From Flavobacterium circumlabens (GTDB lineage Bacteria > Bacteroidota > Bacteroidia > Flavobacteriales > Flavobacteriaceae), in the NCBI RefSeq assembly GCF_004345565.1, contig NZ_SLWA01000006.1:62001-126000 (forward strand): a DNA stretch of 64,000 nucleotides, read 5' to 3'. A program made the translations under genes and the position numbers. Each line of letters starts with the position of its first letter. The first letter of the stretch is position 1. A model generated the notes under the pieces. That model did no database searches. It was given only the letters and a program-made list of their open reading frames with translations, and was not told the origin of the DNA. Below are positions 50,994-59,597 of this stretch, in pieces.

Positions 50994-53269
50994 ATAAAAA
51001 AAACAATTACTCTGTTCTTATTAACGATAACTTGTGTTTGCTTTTCCCAAAATGAATCCTCAATTTCGGGCAAGATCACATTAGCAAATAGAGAAATATC
51101 CATAGGAACAGTCACATTATTAAAAACTAAATTTCAAACTCAATTGGATAGCTTAGGAAATTACCACTTCGCAAATATACCTTCTGGGGATTATCAAATT
51201 AGAGTGGTTTCCCTTGGATTAAAAACAGTTACTAAAAACGTACCTTTAAAACAAAATGAGCAATTAGCTCTTGATTTTGAATTAAAAGAAAACGAGAATG
51301 AATTAAATGAAGTTGTTGTTTCAGGAACATTAAAAGCAGTAAGACGACTGGAAAGCGCTGTTCCTGTTGAAGTGTACTCCACTGTTTTCTTTAAAAAAAA
51401 TCCGACAGCTACTATTTATGAAGCCTTGCAGAATGTTAATGGTGTACGACCACAACTTAATTGTGGAGTTTGTAACACTGGTGATATTCACATTAACGGT
51501 TTAGAAAGCCCTTATACTTCTGTAATGATTGACGGAATGCTCATTGTGAGTAGTTTATCGACCGTTTATGGATTGTCTGGAATTCCAAATTCATTAGTAG
51601 AACGAATCGAAATCGTAAAAGGGCCCGCTTCTTCTTTATACGGAAGTGAAGCCGTGGGGGGGTTAATCAACATTATCACTAAAAGCCCAATAAATGCGCC
51701 TTTGTTTTCTGTAGATGTTTTCACGACTTCTTATTTAGAGACCAATGTAGATGTTGGTGCAAAATTTAATATTGCTAAAAGAGCAACTTCCTTATTAGGC
51801 TTAAATTATTACAATTACGGACAGACCATTGACAATGACAAGGATGGTTTTACCGATGTAACCGCTCAAAACAGGATTTCATTATTCAATAAATGGAATT
51901 TCACTCGACCACAAAACCGATTGTTTACCATTGCTGTTCGCGGACTGTACGAAGATCGTTGGGGAGATGATGTGCGTTGGGAAAAGAAATACCGTGGAGG
52001 CGATAAAATTTATGGAGAAAGTATTTATACCAAACGAGGCGAACTTATAGGAAGTTATCAATTGCCAAATACTGAAAAACTGATGCTTTCCTTCTCAGGA
52101 ACGATGCATTTTCAAGACAGTCGTTACGGAACAACTTCTTATATTGCGAATCAGAAAATTGCTTTTGTTCAACTGACTTGGGACAAGAAAATCCACAATA
52201 ATGATCTATTAGCTGGAATCGCTTCTCGTTATACCTATTATGATGATAACACACCAAGTACTGCCATTGCAACCGAAAACAATCCCGAAAAAACATGGCT
52301 CCCTGGGATTTTTCTTCAAGATGAAATCACTTTTAGCGATAAACATAAAATACTTTTAGGAATGCGATATGATTACAATTCCATTCACGGAAACATTTTT
52401 ACACCAAGATTTGCTTATAAAGTAAAATTCAATGATAATAATATTCTTCGTCTAAATGCTGGAACTGGATTTAGAGTTGTCAATCTATTTACCGAAGACC
52501 ACGCCGCACTAACAGGCTCTCGCGAAGTAGTTATTGCCAATAATCTAAACCCAGAAAAATCCATTAATGCCAATTTGAATTACATCATGAAAATCCATTT
52601 TGAAAATGGCGCATTCATAGGTATTGAAACATCCGCTTTTTACACCCGATTCAGTAACAAAATTGTATCCGATTATGAAACCGATCCCAACAAAATCATT
52701 TACGACAATATTGATGGTTATGCTTTGAGCCAAGGAATTAGCTGTAATACCGACATCAATTTTACTAATGGATTAAAATTCATCCTCGGTGCTACCTATA
52801 TGGATGTTTCCAATGTAGAAAACGGAATCAAAACGAGACCTTTTTTGACCCAAAATTTTACTACAACTTGGAGCATATCGTATAAAATGAACCCAATAAA
52901 TCTTTCCATTGATTATACTGGAAATCTTTACAGCCCAATGAAATTATCTTTGTTAAGCGATACCGATCCAAGAAATCCAAATTCGCCTTGGTACAGCATT
53001 CAAAATATTCAGTTTACTTTTTTAGGATGGAAGCATTTTGAAGTTTATGGTGGAATTAAGAACCTATTAAATTTACTCCCAAACAAAATAATCCGTTCTT
53101 GATTTCGAGAACCGAAGATCCATTTGATAAAAATGTACAATATGGCACCAATGGAAAAGTGCTCGTAACACCCGATAATCCGTATGGTTTGACTTTTGAT
53201 ACCACTTATGTTTACGGAGCCAATCAAGGGATTAGAGCATTTTTTGGATTGCGTTATACTTTGAAATAA
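50994..53269 (+). pseudogene. TonB-dependent receptor, start codon lost and frameshifted
   Basis: A receptor of about 758 residues can be reconstructed. The frame begins with ATA at 50994, where an ATG is expected: the residues after it (KKTITLFLLTITCVCFS, then QN) form a perfect signal peptide. The carboxypeptidase-like domain, the plug (VNGVRPQLNCGVCNTGDIHI, LVERIEIVKGPASSLYGSEA) and the barrel follow. At about 53071 one T is missing, which stops the frame at 53100; the other frame continues (KFTPKQNNPFLISRTEDPFD) to FFGLRYTLK and TAA at 53267-53269. The thioredoxin-like gene starts immediately after. The two defects suggest inactivation, though sequence error or slippage are alternatives. 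Confidence 0.85.
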
Positions 53270-53749
53270 ATGAAGATCTTTCATCAATTGTTTTTGTTAG
53301 TACTTTTATCGGGAAGCATTCTGCTTCCTGATGAAAGTCATGCACAGTTGAAAAAATATCAATTTGAGCAATTAGATAGTTTGCAAAACATACAAAAAAG
53401 GAAAGTTATTGTTTTTATTCATACTGATTGGTGCAAATATTGTCAAGCAATGGAAAATACAAGCTTAAAAAACAAAGATATAATAGAAGAATTAAACTCT
53501 AATTTTTATTATATTGATCTGAATGCTGAAGAAAAGAAAATAATACTTTATAAAAAATATTCCTTTTCATTCAAACCGACGGGAAACCATACTGGAATAA
53601 ATGATTTGGCAAAAGAATTAGCTACAGTAGATGGGCAGATTAGCTATCCTACACTTTGTTTTTTGAATGATAAAGGCGAGATTATTTTTCAACAGACCAA
53701 TTATATGACTTCCATAAAATTTATTGAAATACTGAAAAATGTACACTAA
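53270..53749 (+). CDS. Thioredoxin-fold exported protein
   Basis: This 159-residue protein has a signal peptide (MKIFHQLFLLVLLSGSILLP, then DESHA) and a thioredoxin fold with active site DWCKYCQAM (Cys55 and Cys58). SYPTLCFLNDKGEIIF contains the cis-Pro region. It is close to the DUF255/thioredoxin-7 kind and may reduce or fold envelope proteins, possibly cysteine-rich metal proteins of this cassette. Its ATG directly follows the stop of the broken TonB receptor, so the two form an operon. Confidence 0.88.
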   Translation: MKIFHQLFLLVLLSGSILLPDESHAQLKKYQFEQLDSLQNIQKRKVIVFIHTDWCKYCQAMENTSLKNKDIIEELNSNFYYIDLNAEEKKIILYKKYSFSFKPTGNHTGINDLAKELATVDGQISYPTLCFLNDKGEIIFQQTNYMTSIKFIEILKNVH

Positions 53750-54037
53750 ATATGATATTTTAATTTCAAATAAAAATCATACTCACATAAGATATTAATT
53801 ATTTAATTTATGAAATACTTGATTTAAGAATTCTATTAGAATAAAAAAAAGATTTGAACCTTAATATTATTACTTCGAGAAATCAAGATTACTAAAAGTC
53901 ATATTCCATAAAAACAAAAAAGCGTACCCACTTGCAAGAATAGCCGAAAAGGATATGTTCTGTGCAAGTGGGTTCAACCGTTTGGAGCTCCTCGCAATTG
54001 CCTGACGAAAGGAAGTGCAATTGCGGGGCGGCGGGTA
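53750..54037. other. Intergenic region with hairpins
   Basis: The region holds a hairpin with arms ACCCACTTGCA at 53926-53936 and TGCAAGTGGGT at 53963-53973, next to an A-run, which would be a T-run on the minus strand. It could end the minus-strand PRTRC genes. A further short inverted repeat CGCAATTGC / GCAATTGCG is near 53995-54025. No gene is seen. Confidence 0.5.
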
Positions 54038-54839
54038 TTAGTCCACCATTATTGGCTGTGACCTGAAGTTGGCAAGATTGAAAAAGAAGCCTCTATGTTG
54101 GGTCATGCCTTCACGAAATAATTTCCATAACAAAAATGCTCCCATATTTGCAAGTGTGGACTTGATAAACAAGTCCTGTTTTTTCAATGCTTCGGCAAGG
54201 GAGCAACTTGGCTCATTGTTGTCAGTCTGTGCCTCAAACAATTCTCTAAATTCTTCCGTAACCAGAGGGAGATTGCATACAGTCCTGTATAGATTGGAAT
54301 TCGGCTGTTTGGTTTCTCGTATTGTAGAAAGTATTGCTTGTCCTGTATTTTTAGCGTTTCCTATGTGCAGCCAGTAGAGTGATTTGGTACGTTCAAAATT
54401 GCTGTTTCCAATACAATCATGCAAGGCAGTTGTAATGTCTAAACGTGCCGAAACTGTATCGACAAAACTAATGTAGATGTTTGCCCTGCCAAGTTTAGGC
54501 AGAGATTTCAGATTAGCAGTACTGAACTGCTCTGTGACGGCTTTCCAGTTCGTTCTAAAAAAGTGATTAGTTCGGTTAATAAGTGCCACTGCTTTGGGTA
54601 ATCCCACTTCGGTATCTGCAAATAATTGTCCCTTGTTTGGCTGTGGTTACTATATCACCATCGTATAAACTGACCTGTAAGCCTGTATGTCACAAAGCGA
54701 CAAGGCTATGGTTCATTCTTGCGAGTTCCGGTAGCATTCTGCTTCCAGTTCCTCCAGCACCAATAAGGTTTAGATTGATAGGATTGGTTGGATTTATCAG
54801 ATAATTGTCTGTACAATGTATGGCTTTTGGTGTGTTCAT
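54038..54839 (-). pseudogene. PRTRC-system ThiF-family gene, broken
   Basis: The gene starts at ATG 54839 as MNTPKAIHCTDNYLINPTNP, with the dinucleotide motif LIGAGGTGSRMLPELARMNH. An in-frame TGA then breaks it after LVAL. The frame continues HTGLQVSLYDGDIVTTAK, where one extra base shifts it, and the rest reads VGLPKAVALINRTNHFFRTN… to the stop at 54038. Full length would be about 267 residues, normal for the PRTRC ThiF protein. The nonsense and frameshift together mean it is inactive. Confidence 0.85.
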
Positions 54840-55531
54840 GATAGTAGTTTTTCAAGGGTTAAACCATTTTTAATTAGCGATTTTAAGGAAAACTGTTTTC
54901 GGCTGTTCACATGCCTTTGCCACAATTGAATGATGTTTCCCTTTATGGGACTTTGTTCGAGTATAAGGTGGCTGAAATAACTATTGAAAAAATACTGTTC
55001 CCATTGCACTATAAATTCCTCCAATAGGCAATCTGCTTTAATGCTGATTGATACGGTACCCATACAAACCCTGCCGTCTTCGTACAGATTAAAAAAAGGT
55101 GCATAAAATAAAGAAGTCTGTTCGTTTATTTCTGTGTTTGTATCAATTGCATAAATCCATAAGTTGTTTTTGGAAGCTTTCTATAACAAAGGAGGTATAG
55201 AAGTTTTGCCGTTTGGAATGCCTAAATTGTCCACAAAAAATAAATCAACTCTTTGGGATGGTGTGTGCCAAATAACATAACCATTGTGGTCGGGATTAAT
55301 GTACAGCACATTTTTTGGCAGTAACCCTAAGGGTTTTAAAAAATCGCGTTTGAGTTCTTCGGTAGTGTCCAAAGCATTAGCCAATTGGGTACTTTCATTT
55401 AAACTCAGTGGATGCGCATTGATGGGATAACCATTTTTGTCCATATCATAGCTTTCTACATAAATGGTTTTGTTCGAGGTGTTTTTTTTGTGACCAAGGT
55501 CGGATTCGAAGCATTCAGGACCTACTTTAAA
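54836..55531 (-). pseudogene. PRTRC-system protein B gene, broken
   Basis: Two pieces in one frame belong together. Residues YVESYDMDKNGYPINAHPLS …LKPLGLLPKNVLYINPDHNG… LGIPNGKTSIPPLL are followed by TAG at 55181-55183, where family members have Trp. KASKNNLWIYAIDTNTEINE and a tail to TLEKLLS follow. The first 20-30 residues are missing or unrecognisable past about 55500. The end overlaps the thiF start as ATGA. A nonsense mutation plus a lost N-terminus make it a pseudogene. It marks the far end of the integrated element. Confidence 0.8.
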
Positions 55532-55554
55532 TTATTTATGAAAGTCAAAATTGG

Positions 55555-55633
55555 TATCAAGTGTTCGATTGTAGTCCCTGATAGCCCACCAAAAAATTAC
55601 CTCCAAAGTCATTTGATTTTGGAGGTTTTTTTA
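55555..55633 (+). repeat. Dispersed repeat with terminator, copy A
   Basis: A segment beginning TATCAAGTGTTCGATTGTAG and ending in a terminator hairpin (ACCTCCAAA…TTTGGAGGTTTTTTT) resembles 62411-62490 over its whole length. The shared positions include TATCA-GTGTTCG-TTGTA, then CCTCCAA, CATT and TTTGGAGGTTTTTT. The middle part also contains CCCTGATAGCCCAC, which matches 12 of 14 bases of the tRNA-Val 3' end. Confidence 0.65.
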
Positions 55634-56404
55634 TGGTCTTCCATTTATATTTAGTTCTGCATAGCTTTTCTTTTTTAGATTTAGTTTTACACTGAAATAA
55701 CAATCCCCACCATCATTCACTTGGTTTATTTGATATTTAAATTCTTCTTTATCAACATTACTGTTACAACTGCAAAATACTAAAACTTCAATTTCATTTT
55801 TTGAGTTTTTAACAGCAATACATTGTTTGTTATATTTAATTAATAGCCGTGTTAATCTTGTTGGGTTTTCTTTAATACATTTAGATAATATTTCATCGAT
55901 TGTTTTCAAATCAACTTGAGTTAAATCAATTGATTCTACGTTTTCTGAAAAGTAATCGTAATGATCCGGGTTATAAGTAAAAAAAGCAAATTTTGGATTA
56001 TGTAATATGGCTGAACTATTTTTAAGATTTACTTTTGCCATTTTTAGTTTTAGTTTCAAAGGCATTTTCCCATTAAGAAATTCAATAAAGTTATTCTTTA
56101 GTACAGCGTTTTTACAATCTAGATACTGAAAACCATATTCTAAAAACTGAATTGTGTCTTTATCAATTAAATATTTACCATTATATTTTTCAATCTTTTC
56201 ATAATGTGAACTTATTTGACGTATTGTAAAAATATATGAACTGTCTTTATAAAGTTCTAACCTGGTATAATCATCGCCCAATTCATAAATATGTTCAGCA
56301 ATTAAGATTTCTTCTTTTGTTTTCTTTTCGACACTTTTTTTCTGGTTACATTGTAAAAACAAAATAGAAAAAAATATCAATATCATACCTTTAATTTGTC
56401 TCAT
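55631..56404 (-). CDS. Lipoprotein of unknown function, paired with DUF4419 protein
   Basis: I place the start at ATG 56404, overlapping the DUF4419 stop as ATGA. This gives 257 residues with a lipoprotein signal (MRQIKGMILIFFSILFLQC; lipobox LFLQC). The mature part is Lys-rich with strands such as LGDDYTRLELYKDSSYIFTI and includes VLVFCSCNSNVDKEEFKYQI. The family is unknown. The tight coupling to the DUF4419 protein implies a shared function at the envelope. An ATG upstream at 56476 lies inside the neighbour and is not preferred. Confidence 0.75.
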   Translation of the reverse strand: MRQIKGMILIFFSILFLQCNQKKSVEKKTKEEILIAEHIYELGDDYTRLELYKDSSYIFTIRQISSHYEKIEKYNGKYLIDKDTIQFLEYGFQYLDCKNAVLKNNFIEFLNGKMPLKLKLKMAKVNLKNSSAILHNPKFAFFTYNPDHYDYFSENVESIDLTQVDLKTIDEILSKCIKENPTRLTRLLIKYNKQCIAVKNSKNEIEVLVFCSCNSNVDKEEFKYQINQVNDGGDCYFSVKLNLKKKSYAELNINGRP

Positions 56405-57645
56405 TTTCTTCGTCTTAATCTGAAAAATATAATAAGTCCAATTATACCTGCTAATGCTAATAAATATATTTTCCAATTGGGTAAGGCATTTTTACTTGTT
56501 TCACTAGGTTTTTCTTTTACTACCGTAGTTTTAGTTTCCTTCCTTTCAATTAGCTTTTTTTTGTCTTTTACTACCCAACCAATTTCTGGTTTTAGCGTTA
56601 GTGATTTCTTATCTTGTTTTATTCCGACAAATCCAGCTAAAAATTCCATTTCATATTTGCGTCCTAAATAATTCCAAATAAAATTGGCTTTAGAAAGCCC
56701 ATTATTAAATTGATTAGTTTGCAGTCCTTCCATAAATTTTTCTGGTTCTCTATCTATATAAGGGTTTTGAATCATTTTTTGATTTCCATCAGTAACATAC
56801 GGAAAAAATTTAATAACCCAACCCGTTATGTACGGCCCTCCGCTTTCATCTTTTCTTTTAAATATGTTTGACCAAAATTTATGATCTATTTTGTTATCAC
56901 TTGCATTTATAAATTGCTGAATAATTGGTTCAAGTGAGTTGATCCAATTATCTATATTATATCCTTTAAACCTTTTTATATTTCGTTTGATTTTTTGCCA
57001 ATCTTCTTTTGTTCCTTCAATTTTTATTTCTGGAATACCACACGCTGTAGCGTATTCATATTCGAAATAACCGCCCATAACATTTAATAACGTTACTTCG
57101 TAGGCGGACTTTTCTATTGCTGTTGTAGTACTAAAAGATTGAACATATAAATTATGTATATCTGATTTGATATATTTAGAAATTGAATCTGCCATAGTAG
57201 GAAAAGCCAATGGCCATGGTGAACTTATGCTTCCTTTTTTAAACTTATTACTGATTGGTTGTGTATTTATTACTAATTTCTTTTTGTCGTCAAATGCAAC
57301 AAATTTATTCCTTAATTCCTCAGCATTCATATTAACATGCGTAGAGAATCCTTGGCATATCATCAACCAAATCATATCTGGACTTATACTTATACGTCTA
57401 TGATCGGCATAAGCGATATATAGCGAAGCAACAAATGGATGTATGTCTGTCTCTACGAGTAACTCATTTCTAAGTTTAAATTCACATGCTTCAAATTTTC
57501 CTCCTATTCTGGCTTCAATTGCTTTTACATAAGACACCTCTGGTAGTGGATTAGTAGCTATTTTAACGTCATCACAAACTATTTTGACTTGTGCGTTTAG
57601 CTTCAAAAGTCCAATTAATAAAAATACAATATAATTTTTCTTCAT
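56401..57645 (-). CDS. DUF4419-domain protein with C-terminal membrane anchor
   Basis: This 414-residue protein has a signal peptide (MKKNYIVFLLIGLLKLNAQ) and the DUF4419 domain in about residues 60-340, with ISPDMIWLMICQGFSTHVNM, FSTTTAIEKSAYEVTLLNVM, CGIPEIKIEGTKEDWQKIKR and FWSNIFKRKDESGGPYITGW. The C-terminus has a linker, a membrane helix (WKIYLLALAGIIGLIIFFRL) and an RRRK tail, which anchors it facing the periplasm. DUF4419 has no assigned function. The next gene, a lipoprotein, overlaps its stop by 4 bases. Confidence 0.85.
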   Translation of the reverse strand: MKKNYIVFLLIGLLKLNAQVKIVCDDVKIATNPLPEVSYVKAIEARIGGKFEACEFKLRNELLVETDIHPFVASLYIAYADHRRISISPDMIWLMICQGFSTHVNMNAEELRNKFVAFDDKKKLVINTQPISNKFKKGSISSPWPLAFPTMADSISKYIKSDIHNLYVQSFSTTTAIEKSAYEVTLLNVMGGYFEYEYATACGIPEIKIEGTKEDWQKIKRNIKRFKGYNIDNWINSLEPIIQQFINASDNKIDHKFWSNIFKRKDESGGPYITGWVIKFFPYVTDGNQKMIQNPYIDREPEKFMEGLQTNQFNNGLSKANFIWNYLGRKYEMEFLAGFVGIKQDKKSLTLKPEIGWVVKDKKKLIERKETKTTVVKEKPSETSKNALPNWKIYLLALAGIIGLIIFFRLRRRK

Positions 57646-57687
57646 TTAATTGAGTTAATATTTGTTCATTAATGTGAGTTTATTCAA

Positions 57688-57729
57688 GCGAATGTAAGAA
57701 ATATTATTACTACAATTTATTAACCTTTT
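57688..57729 (+). repeat. Dispersed repeat, copy C
   Basis: GCGAATGTAAGAAATATTAT followed by TACTACAATTTATTAACCTTTT resembles 60662-60706 (GCGAATATAAGAAATATTTC, TACTGCAATTTAGTACCCTTTT). Both copies are intergenic and in the same orientation. Confidence 0.6.
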
Positions 57730-57825
57730 CAAGATAAATAAAATCATTATCCTCTCATTGAAATTATCTTCAAATCTTGCAAAAAATGGTTCGTAAACAG
57801 GTTCGTAAAGGACCACATAAAGACA

Positions 57826-57860
57826 AACCACGCCATTGGAATCCAATGGCATGGTTTTTT
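57826..57860. terminator. Terminator hairpin
   Basis: The arms AACCACGCCATTG and CAATGGCATGGTT (one mismatch) close a short loop and are followed by a T-run. It lies downstream of no obvious plus-strand gene. Short remnants nearby (repeats of GGTTCGTAAA) suggest a decayed gene. Confidence 0.7.
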
Positions 57861-58024
57861 ATAAAATACTATACTAATTGCTGAGCTAATTAGTCTCAAA
57901 GCAGTACACTGCAAACTGGATTGTGCCAAAAATACAGTTGTATTAAAACAAATAATCAGCAAAATTAATATAAACTTTATCTTATGTGTAGAAAAATATT
58001 ACATCTTTACAAAAACTTTAAACT

Positions 58025-58567
58025 ATGAGAAAAATAGTATCATTATTTCTAATTTTATTTATGTTTTGTTCTTGTGATAAGGACGGCAATATTATAACCG
58101 AAAAAGAACAACTACCGCCAATAACAAATACCGGCGCAAACACTGTCGGATGTTTAATTGATGGAAAAGTATTCCTACCGCATCAAAGCGGTATTAATCC
58201 TGCTGTAAATTGTTTTTATCAGATTGAAGGGGGAGAACAATATTTCGTTATGAATTTCGCAGATCTTCGCAATGGAAAAAATGAAATGGTCGTACTGATG
58301 CTTAGAAAAGTAGATGTAAAAGAAGGAGAAGTTTACAAATTAAATAAAACATTTACCATAGCACCTGAACTAACTGGGGCATTAGGAGTTTACAGTTCGG
58401 CAGAGAGTCAATTATTTTATACTAATGAAATAGTGACCGGTGAATTGAAAATAACGCGTTTAGATATTTCAAAGTCAATTATCGCAGGGACTTTTTGGTT
58501 TGACGCTGTAAATGATAAAGGCGTTAAAGTTCAGATTACAGAAGGACGTTTTGATTGGAATTATTAA
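58025..58567 (+). CDS. Lipoprotein, DUF6252-like
   Basis: This 180-residue protein has a lipoprotein signal with lipobox MFCSC (Cys17). It continues with the characteristic TNTGANTVGCLIDGKVFLPH, YFVMNFADLRNGKNEMVVLM and a C-terminal AGTFWFDAVNDKGVKVQITE, which I associate with the DUF6252 family of Bacteroidota lipoproteins. The function is unknown. A decayed gene in the same orientation follows 16 bases downstream. Confidence 0.82.
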   Translation: MRKIVSLFLILFMFCSCDKDGNIITEKEQLPPITNTGANTVGCLIDGKVFLPHQSGINPAVNCFYQIEGGEQYFVMNFADLRNGKNEMVVLMLRKVDVKEGEVYKLNKTFTIAPELTGALGVYSSAESQLFYTNEIVTGELKITRLDISKSIIAGTFWFDAVNDKGVKVQITEGRFDWNY

Positions 58568-58583
58568 GATTAAAAAAAAATAA

Positions 58584-58840
58584 ATGATAAGAAAAATTAC
58601 TTTTTATGCATTCATTCTGCGTTTTAATATTGTTTCAGCCCAGCAGACGTAGAATACTGAATTCAAAAACACCGCGAATCAGGTGTTTCAAAACTTCGAT
58701 AAATCGCGGATTCCCAACGGGATCTTACTTGATTAGGGGATAGATTTTACCAACCTATTGACTTTTGATGGTGTATTACGCGACTCCACATTAACCATCT
58801 CGAAAATGATTACAGATATTTAAAAAACACTATTAATGCC
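58584..58840 (+). pseudogene. 5' remnant of a secreted-protein gene
   Basis: A frame starting at ATG 58584 reads MIRKITFYAFILRFNIVSAQ, then QT and TAG at 58650. It goes on in the same frame as NTEFKNTANQVFQNFDKSRI…GILLD, TAG, GIDFTNLLTFDGVLRDSTLT…ITDI, TAA, KTLLM. Three nonsense codons in about 80 codons with no frameshift show recent decay. The remnant stops near 58840, where a dispersed-repeat arm begins. The original gene seems to be a secreted Flavobacterium protein, and only its first part is left. Confidence 0.75.
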
Positions 58841-58880
58841 CAGGGCTAGCCGAAGAGCATCCGGATTCATGTTGCTCGAG

Positions 58881-58900
58881 TCTCCTTCGTCGAAATGACA
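58881..58900 (-). repeat. Single arm of the GTCATTTCGACG-family repeat
   Basis: TCTCCTTCGTCGAAATGACA differs by one base from the arm at 2351-2370. A matching second arm is not seen here, so the repeat is a half copy. It lies where the decayed gene at 58584 ends. Confidence 0.75.
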
Positions 58901-59055
58901 TAAAAATCCCGCTCTTTAAAAGAATAATCTATTCAAAATACAGATATAATATCTGACAAAAGGGATGCTTTACCGGATATTTTTTTATCTTTGAAACTCA
59001 CAATTTTTAATCAAAATGGCTTTATCTTTGAGCCTTCAGGAAATTGATACGCATT

Positions 59056-59463
59056 ATGGAACAGAAAATACATCAGGGAAGAAACGTAAAACGATTCAGA
59101 GAAATGCTTAACATAAAGCAGGAGGCATTGGCTTATGATCTGGGAGAAGACTGGAATCAGAAGAAAATTTCTATGCTGGAGCAAAAAGATGTAATTGAAG
59201 ATCGTTTGCTTAAACAAATCTCAGCAGTATTGAAAATTCCGGTGGAAGCTTTTCAGAATTTTGATGAAGAACAGGCTGTAAATATTATTTCAAATACATT
59301 TTCAGATTTTAAAGATGGAGCCTCAGCAATTAATCTTCATCCAGTATTTAACCCTATAAAAGAGGTATTAAAACTACACGAAGAAAAAATTGCATTATAC
59401 GAGCGTATGCTAAAAGAGAAAGAGGAAATGATGGCAAGGCTTGAAAAACTAATCAGTAAATAG
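59056..59463 (+). CDS. XRE-family helix-turn-helix protein
   Basis: This 135-residue protein begins MEQKIHQGRNVKRFREMLNI and has an XRE helix-turn-helix to about residue 65 (KQEALAYDLGEDWNQKKISM, then LEQKDVIEDRLLKQISAVLK). A C-terminal coiled coil (KIALYERMLKEKEEMMARLE) probably dimerises it. The ATG at 59056 is preferred over a TTG at 59044. Two TATCTTTG boxes at 58986-58993 and 59023-59030 fit TAnnTTTG. Its neighbours are unrelated, so its targets are unknown. Confidence 0.88.
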   Translation: MEQKIHQGRNVKRFREMLNIKQEALAYDLGEDWNQKKISMLEQKDVIEDRLLKQISAVLKIPVEAFQNFDEEQAVNIISNTFSDFKDGASAINLHPVFNPIKEVLKLHEEKIALYERMLKEKEEMMARLEKLISK

Positions 59464-59597
59464 GAATTATTAAAAACAGTATTTTTTTTATTCGTTACAG
59501 GTAACTTTTAGTCAATCTGTTGGGTACTACATAATTTTGGTGAACTTCATAAAATCAGGGAAATGCGCACACCATTTCACAAGAAGTAAGCGCAAGT

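Larger units (their letters stand above)
40386..55590. mobile_element. Decayed integrative element at tRNA-Val with metal-homeostasis cargo
   Basis: The left edge is the tRNA-Val 3' end, next to a large serine recombinase, a relaxase and a truncated mobA. Cargo genes follow on the plus strand, and broken PRTRC-cassette genes (thiF, protein B) lie at the far end. The right edge is not certain. A weak copy of the tRNA 3' end (12 of 14 bases; 40383-40396 against 55576-55589) makes about 55.59 kb a candidate. Coupling and transfer genes are absent, and several genes are broken, so the element is probably no longer self-transmissible. Confidence 0.6.

Noticed and set aside
54069..54804. Plus-strand frames across the PRTRC thiF region
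   Set aside because: They mirror a recognisable but broken minus-strand gene and show no domain of their own.
55555..55590. tRNA gene fragment in repeat A
   Set aside because: GTTCGATT and ATAGCCCACCA look tRNA-like, but the T-stem does not pair and no cloverleaf can be drawn.
57655..57962. Short minus-strand frames after the DUF4419 gene
   Set aside because: They overlap a repeat and a terminator and have no believable protein sequence, though a decayed gene cannot be ruled out.
59011..59217. Minus-strand frame over the XRE gene at 59056
   Set aside because: It is antisense to a clear helix-turn-helix gene and has no supporting features.
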